A DNA stretch of 64,000 bases from Halomonas socia (GCF_010977575.1 NZ_CP048812.1:2914001-2978000), one strand, 5' to 3'. Numbered from the stretch's first letter, positions 16,662 through 24,630 are shown. Notes: generated by a model from the letters alone, not told the origin. Translations and numbers: made by a program.

Positions 16662-16973
16662 CTAGCGCTTGTACCATGACCGGCGCTCCATGAGGGCCTG
16701 GAATGCATCCACTTTCAGTGGCAGGCCCGACGCCCACAGGATGTCGTCGCGTTGGTGCCCCATGTCCTCGAGGATATGGTCGTCATGGGCCAGCAGCGGC
16801 AGGAAGCGCTGCCGGAACTGGCGGCGCCGGCGGTATCGCCACCACCAGAGCTCAAGAGCATAGATGAGTCCGAGCGGTGGTGTAGCCGGCATATAAAGCG
16901 CCAGCCGGGGCGGCGGTGTGGGCGCTTTGTCGTCAGTCGGTGTTGGACGATGAATGGGCTGGTACTGGGTCAT
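16662..16973 (-). CDS. DUF1127-type small basic protein
   Basis: Protein of 103 aa with a proline-rich first 30 residues and then a DUF1127-like helical region: IYALELWWWRYRRRRQFRQRFLPLL and DDHILEDMGHQRDDILWASGLP. DUF1127 (YjiS-like) proteins are small and basic; some are involved in phosphate/RNA control, but the function here is unknown. GGAGGTGCGAG precedes the ATG, a strong ribosome site. It is divergent from the LysR gene at 17133, a common pairing. Confidence 0.8.
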   Translation of the reverse strand: MTQYQPIHRPTPTDDKAPTPPPRLALYMPATPPLGLIYALELWWWRYRRRRQFRQRFLPLLAHDDHILEDMGHQRDDILWASGLPLKVDAFQALMERRSWYKR

Positions 16974-17132
16974 CTCGCACCTCCATACAGGCAGCCGTTA
17001 CCGGCGGCTGCGATGTCTCTCTGGTTGTGAATGGAGGGTCGCGACCTCTGGGTGACAGCATGGCTTGGGCTCTTTGATCAAACAAGCGAAAAGGTCTACA
17101 GTTTCAGTTAAGGAAAATTGAAAGGTGTGACC

Positions 17133-18029
17133 ATGACACAGATGCCCTCACTCGCCGGCCATCGTGCCTTGCCCCTGCTGGATAGCGATGTGCTGCGGAC
17201 CTTCGTGACGATTGCCGAGAGCGGCAGCTTTACGCGCGCCGCTCAGCAGGTCTTCCGTACGCCGTCGGCGCTCAGCATGCAGATCAAGCGCCTCGAGGAG
17301 ATCCTGGGCCAGCCGCTGTTCGTGCGCGAAGCCCGCCAGGTAAGGCTCACACCCGAGGGCGAGATGCTGCTGGGTTACGGCCGGCGGCTGCTCAAGCTCA
17401 ACGAGGAGGCGGTGACGCAGTTTCTGGCGCCCGCGCTCGAGGGGCGGGTGGGGTTCGGCACCACCGACGATGTCGGCACGCGCATCCTGCCCGGGGTATT
17501 GGCCCAGTTCGCCCGCTCGCATCCGGCGGTGCATGTCGATGTGGTGGTGGGCAGTAGCGCCAGCATGCTGCAGCGCCTGGATGCCGGCGAGCTGGACTTG
17601 ATACTGATCACCGCTGGCAATCCGGGCCAAGAGCCACGCGGCGAGATCGTGCATAGCGAGCCGCTGGTATGGGTGGGCCGCGAGGGGGGCGTGGCCGTGC
17701 AGCGTTCACCATTGCCGGTGGCGCTGGCCCACCAGGGCTGTGCCTGGCGCGGCATGGCGTTGGATGCCCTCGACCGGGCCGGGATCGGCTACCGCATCGC
17801 CTATACCTGCGAGCACTCCGCGGGTCAGGAGGCGGCGATGCTCGCCGACCTTGCCGTGGCGCCCTTTCCGCGCAGCCTGATTCGTGCCCCTCTGCGGCGT
17901 ATCGAGCAGGATCGACTGCCGCCGCTGGGCGATTACCAGATTGCACTGGTCAAGCGCAGTGACCTCAGCGAGGCCGGCGACGCCTTGGCAGGGCATGTGG
18001 TGGGTGCCTTTGGCGAGACTCATCGCTGA
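17133..18029 (+). CDS. LysR-family regulator
   Basis: LysR-type regulator of 298 aa with the winged HTH at about 17-75 (LRTFVTIAESGSFTRAAQQVF, SALSMQIKRLEEILGQPLF) and a periplasmic-binding-like effector domain after residue 100 (VGFGTTDDVGTRILPGVLAQF). The ATG at 17133 is chosen because AAAGGTG lies 6 bases upstream; the TTG at 17118 has none. It probably controls the divergent DUF1127 gene. The effector is unknown. Confidence 0.88.
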   Translation: MTQMPSLAGHRALPLLDSDVLRTFVTIAESGSFTRAAQQVFRTPSALSMQIKRLEEILGQPLFVREARQVRLTPEGEMLLGYGRRLLKLNEEAVTQFLAPALEGRVGFGTTDDVGTRILPGVLAQFARSHPAVHVDVVVGSSASMLQRLDAGELDLILITAGNPGQEPRGEIVHSEPLVWVGREGGVAVQRSPLPVALAHQGCAWRGMALDALDRAGIGYRIAYTCEHSAGQEAAMLADLAVAPFPRSLIRAPLRRIEQDRLPPLGDYQIALVKRSDLSEAGDALAGHVVGAFGETHR

Positions 18030-18217
18030 CGAGCCTTCCACATTGCTTTGGTCATCGTGGGCGACAGGCATTGCCTATGGCATAGAGGGCGACTGCGTAT
18101 TTGGGTAAGGCTCACGCGGTGCGGGCTGCGGGCATTGCTGGGGAGCGACATGGAGGCTACGTTAGGGGTGGGTGCAGTGACGCACCGGCTAAATGCAGAC
18201 TAATGGAGGAGTTTGCC

Positions 18218-19129
18218 ATGAGAGACTCGCAAGATCTCTTTCCTACCCGCCTGGAACGTAAGTTGGGCATGTTCGAGCGCATCGACCCGGTGGTATACGG
18301 CGATGAAACACAGCTCGCCAATGGCCCGTTGGACCAGACGCAAATCGAGGCGTACGAGCGCGACGGCTTTCTGTCATTCGAAGGCTTCTTCGACCCGGAC
18401 GATATGCAGGCCTTTATCGATGAGCTGCGGGGTTACGAAGACGATGCCGACCTGAAGCTCTCCGAGGGCACCATTCTCGAACCCGGCCGCGAGGAAATTC
18501 GCACCGTGTTCGGCATTCATCAGGTTTCCGAGCGCTTCAACCGCCTGACGCGTGACCCCCGACTGCTGGCGATCGTCAAGCAACTGCTGGGCAGCGATGT
18601 CTACATCCACCAGTCGCGTATCAACTATAAGCCCGGCTTCAAGGGCAAGGGCTTCGACTGGCACTCGGATTTCGAGACCTGGCACAGCGAAGATGGCATG
18701 CCCTGCATGCGTGCGCTGAGCTGCTCCATCGTGTTGACCGATAACGGTGAGTTCAACGGGCCGCTGATGCTGGTCCCCGGTTCGCACCGCTACTTCGTGC
18801 CATGCGTGGGGCTCACGCCGGAGAACAATTACAAGGAGTCGCTCAAGAGCCAGGATGTCGGGGTACCGCCCGCCAGCAGCCTGCGTGAGCTGATGCTGGA
18901 GAACGACATCGAAGCGCCCAAAGGGCCTGCCGGGTCGCTGATCATTTTCGAGTGCAATACCCTGCATGGCTCGAATATCAATATGTCATGTTGGCCGAGG
19001 AGCAACCTGTTCTTCGTCTATAACAGTGTCGAGAACACGCTCCACGAACCGTACTGTGGCAATCGGCCGAGGCCGGAATTCCTGGCCGATCGCTCCGATT
19101 GGCAGCCACTCGAGCCGCTGGATGAGTAG
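18218..19129 (+). CDS. ectD: Ectoine hydroxylase
   Basis: Iron(II)/2-oxoglutarate dioxygenase of 303 aa that converts ectoine to 5-hydroxyectoine, a compatible solute protecting against salt and heat. The iron triad is H149 and D151 (FDWHSDFETWH) and H250 (CNTLHGSNINMS). The EctD signature region FDWHSDFETWHSEDGMPCMR is fully kept, as is SQDVGVPPASSLREL. GGAGGA 7 bases before the ATG at 18218 fixes the start; the open frame extends upstream to 18101 but is not conserved. No ectABC genes are in the window, so ectoine must be made elsewhere. It is followed by a hairpin at 19174. Confidence 0.93.
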   Translation: MRDSQDLFPTRLERKLGMFERIDPVVYGDETQLANGPLDQTQIEAYERDGFLSFEGFFDPDDMQAFIDELRGYEDDADLKLSEGTILEPGREEIRTVFGIHQVSERFNRLTRDPRLLAIVKQLLGSDVYIHQSRINYKPGFKGKGFDWHSDFETWHSEDGMPCMRALSCSIVLTDNGEFNGPLMLVPGSHRYFVPCVGLTPENNYKESLKSQDVGVPPASSLRELMLENDIEAPKGPAGSLIIFECNTLHGSNINMSCWPRSNLFFVYNSVENTLHEPYCGNRPRPEFLADRSDWQPLEPLDE

Positions 19130-19173
19130 TAGTCGACGCGCCTAGTCGCTTTGGCTGAGTGGCGTTCATCCGT

Positions 19174-19206
19174 CGAGGAGGCAGGTAACCAACCGCTGCC
19201 TCCTCG
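19174..19206 (+). terminator. Hairpin downstream of ectD
   Basis: Perfect 11-bp inverted repeat CGAGGAGGCAG / CTGCCTCCTCG with an 11-base loop, starting 45 bases after the ectD stop. There is no T-run after it, so it may act as a Rho-independent-like or processing hairpin. Confidence 0.5.
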
Positions 19207-19282
19207 ATGGTGTGGTAGTCCGCGGTGCAGGATGAAAACCAGGCATTGGCGGTCGCTATGGGGGCGATAGCCTGCGGTTTCA

Positions 19283-19313
19283 TTGATCTCAACTTAACGT
19301 TAGGTATTAGGCT
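19283..19313 (+). promoter_or_regulatory. MerR/SoxR-type promoter before the decayed NAT copy
   Basis: TTGATC (19283-19288), a 19-bp spacer and TAGGCT (19308-19313), with the dyad ATCTCAA...GTTAGGT. It has the same architecture as the site before the intact NAT at 10448, so promoter and gene seem to have been duplicated together before the 5' coding part was lost. Confidence 0.55.
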
Positions 19314-19334
19314 CCGAAGAATGGGCCGGCCATC

Positions 19335-19886
19335 ATGTGCCGGCATGGCAAGGCCATCAGCGGCAAGATGACCCCGCTCGGGCACACCATCCTCAACGTG
19401 ACCGTGGCGGGGCGTAGGTGGCTGGTCGATGTCGGGGTCGGCAACGTTGGGCCGCGCGAGCCGATACTTCTCGAGGAGGGCGTCGAGGCGCGCCATGGCC
19501 GCTGGGAGTACCGGTTGGAGCGCTCATCGCTGGGGTACTGGCTGCTGCGCCATCACCGCCACGATGGCTGGTTCAATCTCTACCAGTTCAGCGACGAGCC
19601 TTACTACCGTGCCGACTATGAGGAGCAAAATTACCTCGCCTCCCATCATCCGGACTCGCCCTTCGTGCGACGCATCGTGGCCCAGCACAACGGCGCGGAG
19701 GAGCGCCTGGCGTTGACCGATCTGGAGCTGAAGATCTTCCGTCCCGGCGAGGCGCCTGAACTGCAACGGCTCGATGCCGAGGCGTTGCTCCAGATACTGC
19801 GCGAGCGGTTCGGCCTGGTGCTTGCGCCGCAACAGGAGGTGGCATTGCTGAGGCGGGTTGAGTCGCTAGTCGAGGCGTCGGCCTAG
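19335..19886 (+). pseudogene. N-terminally deleted arylamine N-acetyltransferase
   Basis: The frame reads as the C-terminal two thirds of a NAT, closely similar to residues 121-293 of the intact NAT at 10518 (TPLGHT, WLVDVGVGN, GPREPILL, QFSDEP, SPFVRRIVAQHNGAE, LALTDLELKIF). The first ~110 residues, including the catalytic Cys, are gone; the His and Asp of the triad remain. The upstream bases go straight from the promoter into mid-gene sequence, so an internal deletion of about 330 bp is the simplest explanation. An ATG at 19335 has no ribosome site. A NAT without Cys cannot acetylate. The stop codon is formed at the edge of the MITE-like element. Confidence 0.8.
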
Positions 19887-20026
19887 GCTCTGTACGAAAA
19901 CTGTCTGCGCTCGCCCATACGGCGTTAAAAATCGGCTCAAAGTGCTCATTTACACCCCGTAAACTCCGTCTTTTCGCCTATTTTTGCCTTGTCTGGCCAT
20001 CGCTCGCCAACTTTTCGTACAAAGCC
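19886..20026. mobile_element. 141-bp MITE-like element
   Basis: Terminal inverted repeats of 15 bp with one mismatch: GGCTCTGTACGAAAA at the left and TTTTCGTACAAAGCC at the right. A TA dinucleotide flanks both sides (19884-19885 and 20027-20028), as with TA-targeting IS families. The interior has no coding potential. It begins at the last base of the NAT-fragment stop codon, the TA target being part of TAG. It is most likely a non-autonomous derivative of an IS; the parent element is not in the window. Confidence 0.65.
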
Positions 20027-20054
20027 TAATTGACGGTCCAGTTGGGCAGTAGGG

Positions 20055-20375
20055 CTATTCATCATACGACTCATCGGTACGCGGGGCGTTTGGCATCTGT
20101 TCATCGAGTGACTGCCGGTACTTGATGCAGCCGCGGATAAATTCCGGCCATTCAGGTACCACGGGAACCGGGTCGCTCTTGTCGGGCAGCAACTCCCAAA
20201 GGGCTGGGTGGTGCCAGCACAGGTCGTGCCCACTGCAGTCGCGGTGCTCACGAATGCCTTGGCGCAGCCGCTTGGCTTCTGTGATCAACTGTTCGCGGGT
20301 CATTCTGTCCAGGTCTTCGTCCATGGCTTCCTCCAAGCATGCACGGAGAATGTTCTGAGCAAATGGCTCATTCAT
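20055..20375 (-). CDS. Conserved hypothetical protein
   Basis: Small acidic soluble protein of 106 aa with no signal peptide or membrane segment. It has a helical N-terminus (ILRACLEEAMDEDLDRMTREQLITEAKRL) and a Cys/His/Trp-rich middle, CSGHDLCWHHPALWELLP, which could bind metal, then WPEFIRGCIKYRQSLDEQ. I do not recognise a named family, though the middle motif looks conserved rather than random. It overlaps the end of the VOC gene by 8 bases on the same strand, so the two form an operon. Confidence 0.7.
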   Translation of the reverse strand: MNEPFAQNILRACLEEAMDEDLDRMTREQLITEAKRLRQGIREHRDCSGHDLCWHHPALWELLPDKSDPVPVVPEWPEFIRGCIKYRQSLDEQMPNAPRTDESYDE

Positions 20376-20718
20376 GCTGCAGGATATTGATGAGCTTGCC
20401 GAACGGGTCTCGAACGTAGAACCTTCGTACGCCCCAAGGCTCGCTTACCGGTCCGTATTCGATGGGTATGCTGGCCTTCTCGAAGCGTGCCTGTGCCGTT
20501 TCGATATCGTCGACTTCGATGGAAAGATCGGGCACCGGTGTGCCGGAGCCGCCTTGTGTGCCGAAACTCATCTGAACGGTCATCTTCTCGTCCGAGCCGT
20601 AGGTTCGAAACCAGCCGTGATCCATGAGCAGATCGAGACCCAGGATTTCACCATAGAAGGTGGCAGCCTTGTCGAGATCCGATGTGGCCGAGTTGGACAT
20701 GATGCGTTTGACTTTCAT
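20368..20718 (-). CDS. VOC family (glyoxalase-like) protein
   Basis: Vicinal-oxygen-chelate protein of 116 aa with two beta-alpha-beta-beta-beta repeats: DLDKAATFYGEILGLDLLMDHGWF at the start, and PDLSIEVDDIETAQARFEKASIPIEYG then RRFYVRDPFGKLINILQHE at the end. The C-terminal DPFGKLINI pattern is typical of the bleomycin-resistance/dioxygenase fold. The ligand is unknown. It heads a two-gene minus-strand operon with the hypothetical gene at 20055. Confidence 0.88.
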   Translation of the reverse strand: MKVKRIMSNSATSDLDKAATFYGEILGLDLLMDHGWFRTYGSDEKMTVQMSFGTQGGSGTPVPDLSIEVDDIETAQARFEKASIPIEYGPVSEPWGVRRFYVRDPFGKLINILQHE

Positions 20719-20856
20719 GTGGCACCCCAGAGTGTCTTGTTCGTCGCGCTAGCTGTGCAATGCTAAAAAATAGCCGACTCGACGCTGGCTTGCCTAATCT
20801 ATCCTTACCCTTCGGCCGACCATGTTTAGCCATCATCTTGCCCTGAGGAGACTCCC

Positions 20857-21696
20857 ATGAGCGGCACCCTCCATCGCCTTGCAGCCTTCACCGACACCCC
20901 AAGCGGCGGCAATCCCGCCGGGGTGTGGTTGGGCGAGGCGCTGCCCGAGCCGGCGGAGATGCAGCGTATCGCCGCTGACGTGGGCTATTCCGAAACCGCT
21001 TTCATCGCGCCGGCCAACGGTGAGCGTCGCACGATGCGCTACTACAGTCCCGAGGCGGAAGTGAGTTTCTGCGGCCATGCCACGGTAGCCAGCGGTGTGC
21101 TGATGGGGCAACTGAGCGGGGCGGGCACCTATCTGCTGGAGACGGCGGTGGGCGAGGTGAGCGTCACGGTCAGCGAGGTGGCGGGAGAGTGGCAGGCGTC
21201 GCTGGTGTCGGTGACGCCGGAGTATCGCCCCGCCGAGCCCGAGCTGGTGGAACAGGTATGCGAACTGCTCGGCTGGCAGGTGGACGAACTCGATCTCGAG
21301 ATTCCACCCGCGCGAGCCTATGCCGGGGCCTGGCATCTGGTGCTGGTATGCAAGGAGAAAGCGCGCCTCGACCGGCTCGAATACGACTTCGACGGCCTAA
21401 AGGCGCTAATGCTGTGCGAAGGGCTGACCACGCTGCAGCTGGTGTGGCGCGAGCGCGAGGGGCACTTTCATGCCCGCGATCCGTTCCCGGTGGGCGGTGT
21501 GGTGGAGGATCCCGCTACCGGTGCGGCGGCTGCGGCGTTGAGTGGCTATTTGCGCGATGCCGGCCTGCTACAGGCGCCTGCTCAGCTGATGATTCGGCAG
21601 GGCGAGGCGATGGGCCGGCCCAGCCGCCTGCAGGTTGATATCCCGCTAAGTGGCGGCATCGTCGTCACCGGCCAAGCGGTGAGCCTGGCGCGTTGA
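20857..21696 (+). CDS. PhzF family isomerase
   Basis: PhzF-fold protein of 279 aa, related to phenazine-biosynthesis PhzF and diaminopimelate epimerase. Motifs are FTDTPSGGNPAGVWLGE at 11-27, the catalytic Glu E46 in GYSETAFI, EVSFCGHATVASG around 69-80, and DPATGAAAAALSGYL in the second half. PhzF uses the equivalent Glu as acid/base in an isomerisation; here no phenazine genes are nearby, so the substrate is unknown. GAGGAG upstream (TGAGGAGACTCCC before the ATG) supports the start. It is monocistronic. Confidence 0.9.
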   Translation: MSGTLHRLAAFTDTPSGGNPAGVWLGEALPEPAEMQRIAADVGYSETAFIAPANGERRTMRYYSPEAEVSFCGHATVASGVLMGQLSGAGTYLLETAVGEVSVTVSEVAGEWQASLVSVTPEYRPAEPELVEQVCELLGWQVDELDLEIPPARAYAGAWHLVLVCKEKARLDRLEYDFDGLKALMLCEGLTTLQLVWREREGHFHARDPFPVGGVVEDPATGAAAAALSGYLRDAGLLQAPAQLMIRQGEAMGRPSRLQVDIPLSGGIVVTGQAVSLAR

Positions 21697-21740
21697 GTCG
21701 ATACCGCAGAGCCAGCAGGGCCTTGTTGTCGGCGATCGGC

Positions 21741-22832
21741 TCAAGGCCTGAGCACCCAGTAGTCGTTCTGGATGTCGTGCGGCAACTGGTGGACCTCGAT
21801 GTTGCCGAAGCCGGCCTTGGCGAAGTACTCCCGCGCTTTTTCCTGGCCCCACATCGTTCCCAGCCCCTCGCCGCCCTGGGCCAGCGAGACGCTCATGCAG
21901 TGCATGATCGACAGGGTGTAGAGCAGCGTGCCCATGGGGTGCTCTCGGTCGCCGTGGTGGTGGCTCGATGAGTGGATGTCCTGGGCCAGGTAGACGCCAT
22001 TCTCACGCAGGGTGCGGCGGATGCCTTTGAGCAGGTTCAGCGGGTGGGCCTGATCGTGGATGGCATCGAAGGTGGTGACCAGGTCGTAGTGCTGGGCCGG
22101 CGCCGTGAGGTCGAAGTCGCTCAGGTCGCGCTCCTCGAAGCGCAGGTTGGCCAGGCCCAGGCGAGCGGCACGTTGCGTCGCCCAGCCGATGGCCTCTGCA
22201 GAGAGGTCATAGCCGGTAAAGCGGCTGGCGGGGAAGCGTTCGGCGAGCTTCATCAGCGCCAGGCCGCGGCCGCAGCCCAGGTCGAGCACGTCGATGCCCT
22301 GTGCCAGCCTTGCCGGCAGTTCCGGTGCCAGCGGCAGGATGGCATCCAACAGCACGGGCAGCACCGTCTGGCCGCTGTCCTCGGCCATGACCTCGTGGAA
22401 GCGGGCATAGCGTGTGTAGGGCACGCCGCCGCCGTGATGAAAGCACTCCAGTACGTCGTCCTCCACTTGGCCCATCAGCGGCAGGTACTGGGAGAACACG
22501 GCAAGATTGGCCTCGCCACCATCGGTCAGCAGTGCGGCGTGCTCGGGTGGGAGGCGGTAGGTCATGGCCTGCGGGTCGTGCTCGACCAGGGCAGCGACCG
22601 TCGCGCCACCCAGCCACTCACGCACGTAGCGTTCGTCGAGCCTGGCCTTGGCGGCAAGTTCGCTGCTGGTGACCGGTTCGCCGTCGGCGAGTTGGGTTAG
22701 CAGGCCGCTGCGGTGGGCCAGCGAGATAAGTTGCAGCATGGCGCCTTCGTTGAGTGCGATGACGAAGCGGTTCTCGAAGTCAGCGGCGCGGAAGGCGTCG
22801 AAGGCGGTGGAAGGTTGGGTTTGGGCAGTCAT
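21741..22832 (-). CDS. SAM-dependent methyltransferase with N-terminal winged helix
   Basis: Class I methyltransferase of 363 aa. The N-terminal dimerisation/winged-helix part (LAHRSGLLTQLADGEPVTSSELA, DERYVREWLGGATVAALVEHD) is like O-methyltransferase family 2 and Rv2258c-type enzymes. The SAM motif is IDVLDLGCGRGLALMKLAERF, followed by VTTFDAIHDQAHPLNLLKGI. The small-molecule substrate is unknown. GAGGAG 7 bases before the ATG at 22832 sets the start; the longer frame to 23084 reaches into the divergent GlxA gene. The GlxA-type regulator at 22937 probably controls it. Confidence 0.88.
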   Translation of the reverse strand: MTAQTQPSTAFDAFRAADFENRFVIALNEGAMLQLISLAHRSGLLTQLADGEPVTSSELAAKARLDERYVREWLGGATVAALVEHDPQAMTYRLPPEHAALLTDGGEANLAVFSQYLPLMGQVEDDVLECFHHGGGVPYTRYARFHEVMAEDSGQTVLPVLLDAILPLAPELPARLAQGIDVLDLGCGRGLALMKLAERFPASRFTGYDLSAEAIGWATQRAARLGLANLRFEERDLSDFDLTAPAQHYDLVTTFDAIHDQAHPLNLLKGIRRTLRENGVYLAQDIHSSSHHHGDREHPMGTLLYTLSIMHCMSVSLAQGGEGLGTMWGQEKAREYFAKAGFGNIEVHQLPHDIQNDYWVLRP

Positions 22833-22936
22833 GGCGGTTCTCCTCAGGTTTTGTTGTGTGCATTGGAGCGCCCATTCTGGCGCTCCTGGCTGGGCTACAC
22901 TGAAGTCCCTACGGACAAAAACCGGCGGTTTCCGCC

Positions 22937-23953
22937 ATGTCGATACACAAGCCCTCCATCGCCTTGCTGGCCATCCCGGAAGTGGCGGCTTCCACCCTGT
23001 ACGGGGTCTACGATGTCTTTGCCGCGGCGGGGCGTGACTGGCCCGCCCTGATCGAAGGCAAGGCCGGCGAGTCGTTGTTCGCACCGCAGGTGGTTGCTCG
23101 CAGCGGCACGTGTGAATTGACCATCGCCAACGGTGTGCGCATCGTTCCCGACGCCGGCTTGGATTGGGTGCCCGACGTGGTGTGCATCCCCGAGATCATG
23201 CTGCCGCCCGAGGCGGTGCTCGAAGGTCGCTATGGCGAGGAAGTCGAGTGGCTCAAGCGCTGCCATGCCGAAGGCGCCATCCTGGCGACCGCCTGTTCCG
23301 GCGCGCTGTTGCTGGCCGAGTCGGGTCTGCTGCGGGGCGAGGATGCCACCACGCACTGGGCCTACTGCGATGTGCTGGGTCGCTATCCGGATGTTCGGGT
23401 TCATCCGCATCGAGCCCTGGTGATCGGCGGCACCGGGAGTCGCCTGGTCATGGCGGGGGGCGGTACCTCCTGGAGCGATCTGGCGCTGTACCTCGTCGCG
23501 CGCCTGGCGAGTGTCGACGAGGCGATGCATCTCGCCAAGCTGTTCCTGATCGACTGGCATGCCGCCGGCCAGCTTCCCTTCGCCATGCTTGCGCGCAGCC
23601 GCCAGGCCGAGGACGCCGTCATTGCCCGCTGCCAGGCGTGGATCGCCGAGCATTACGACGAGCCGTCGCCCGTGGCTGCCTTGATCGAGGTTTCCGGGCT
23701 AAGCGAACGCAGCTTCCACCGTCGCTTCAGGAAGGCCACCGGCCTGACACCCATGGGATACGTGCATACTCTACGCCTGGAGGAGGCCAAGCAGATGCTG
23801 GAGACCGAGAAGGCGCCGGTGGATGCCATCGCCGAGGCAGTGGGCTATGAGGATGGCGCCTTCTTCGGCCGGCTATTTCGGCGCAAGGTTGGCCTGACGC
23901 CGGCCCAGTATCGTCGCCGCTTCGGGGGGCTGCGAAGCGCCCTGACGGGTTGA
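22937..23953 (+). CDS. GlxA-family regulator (DJ-1/PfpI plus AraC HTH)
   Basis: Regulator of 338 aa with an N-terminal DJ-1/PfpI glutamine-amidotransferase-like domain (about 5-200; the nucleophile-elbow Cys lies in ILATACSGALLLAESGLL) and a C-terminal AraC helix-turn-helix pair (VSGLSERSFHRRFRKATGLTP, then APVDAIAEAVGYEDGAFFGRLF). Such proteins sense small molecules and activate neighbours. It is divergent from the methyltransferase at 21741-22832, its likely target, with about 100 bp between the starts. Confidence 0.9.
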   Translation: MSIHKPSIALLAIPEVAASTLYGVYDVFAAAGRDWPALIEGKAGESLFAPQVVARSGTCELTIANGVRIVPDAGLDWVPDVVCIPEIMLPPEAVLEGRYGEEVEWLKRCHAEGAILATACSGALLLAESGLLRGEDATTHWAYCDVLGRYPDVRVHPHRALVIGGTGSRLVMAGGGTSWSDLALYLVARLASVDEAMHLAKLFLIDWHAAGQLPFAMLARSRQAEDAVIARCQAWIAEHYDEPSPVAALIEVSGLSERSFHRRFRKATGLTPMGYVHTLRLEEAKQMLETEKAPVDAIAEAVGYEDGAFFGRLFRRKVGLTPAQYRRRFGGLRSALTG

Positions 23954-23988
23954 GAAGTTTTATGACCAAAGCAGTGGCACGGTATCGA

Positions 23989-24393
23989 TTACAGGCGTCG
24001 GCGTAGTATCACGGTAGCGAGCAGGTGAGTAGCACCGCCGACGGCAGCGATCAGGGTGAAGGCGCCGGGTGCACCGCGCGCGATCTCCCAGAAGAAGCCG
24101 AGCAGTGCCACGCCGAGCACGGCGAAGTAGGCGGCACGCAGGGCGTGGAGCTGGATCAGGGCGTGGCGCTCATCCAGCGGTGGGTCCTGGCTGAGTACCT
24201 GGACCGACTCGAAGCGCTGGCCGAAGCGCATCAGCGCGGCATAGCCCAGCATGATGGTGAGCATGACCAGTCCGACCCCGGGCGCATCCGCGGCCAACCA
24301 GGCGGTCAGGAACATCGCAACCCCAAGACCCGCGCCGACCAGCGGCACGAGCAGGGGTTTGTCATGGGCTGGCGTGTCATGGTGGTGTGTCAT
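23989..24393 (-). CDS. Small four-helix membrane protein
   Basis: Inner-membrane protein of 134 aa with about four hydrophobic segments (LLVPLVGAGLGVAMFLTAWL, GVGLVMLTIMLGYAALMRF, LRAAYFAVLGVALLGFFWEI, AFTLIAAVGGATHLLATVIL) after a His-rich start (MTHHHDTPAHDKP). The loop DERHALIQLHALRAAYF is acidic/basic, as in DUF2178-like proteins that accompany small XRE regulators. Function is unknown. GGAGG 6 bases before the ATG at 24393 fixes the start inside a longer frame. It overlaps the XRE gene by 17 bases and is surely co-transcribed. Confidence 0.82.
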   Translation of the reverse strand: MTHHHDTPAHDKPLLVPLVGAGLGVAMFLTAWLAADAPGVGLVMLTIMLGYAALMRFGQRFESVQVLSQDPPLDERHALIQLHALRAAYFAVLGVALLGFFWEIARGAPGAFTLIAAVGGATHLLATVILRRRL

Positions 24394-24574
24394 CGAATAC
24401 CTCCTCGACGGGCTTGCCGAAGAATCGCGCCAGGCGCAAGGCGAGTGGCAGCGAGGGCACGTAGCGGCCAACCTCGATGGAGTTGATGGTGTTGCGCGAG
24501 ACCCCCATGGCCTCGGCAAGGTCAGCCTGGGTCAGCTGCCGCGCCTTGCGCAGCGAGCGAATGTGATTGTTCAT
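24377..24574 (-). CDS. Small XRE-family regulator
   Basis: Minimal helix-turn-helix repressor of 65 aa consisting almost entirely of the XRE domain: MNNHIRSLRKARQLTQADLA, then MGVSRNTINSIEVGRYVPSLPLALRLARFF. This is the YozG-like type encoded before small membrane proteins. The start at 24574 matches the usual family start; the longer frame would extend across the operator. The ribosome site is weak. The large perfect inverted repeat at 24575-24623 abuts the start codon and is the likely autoregulatory operator. Confidence 0.87.
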   Translation of the reverse strand: MNNHIRSLRKARQLTQADLAEAMGVSRNTINSIEVGRYVPSLPLALRLARFFGKPVEEVFDDTPP

Positions 24575-24623
24575 ATGCCAAGCTTGCTTGTCATGATGGT
24601 TTTTTGTCAAGCAAGCTTGGCAT
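24575..24623. promoter_or_regulatory. Large inverted repeat before the XRE gene
   Basis: Perfect 16-bp arms (ATGCCAAGCTTGCTTG and its complement at 24608-24623) separated by 17 bp. On the minus strand TTGACA (24607-24602) overlaps the spacer, giving a -35 candidate. The arms contain AAGCTT/CAAGC sub-repeats. It could bind two repressor dimers or, less likely, act as a terminator for the upstream AhpD-like gene. Confidence 0.68.
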
Positions 24624-24630
24624 TTGGCGA

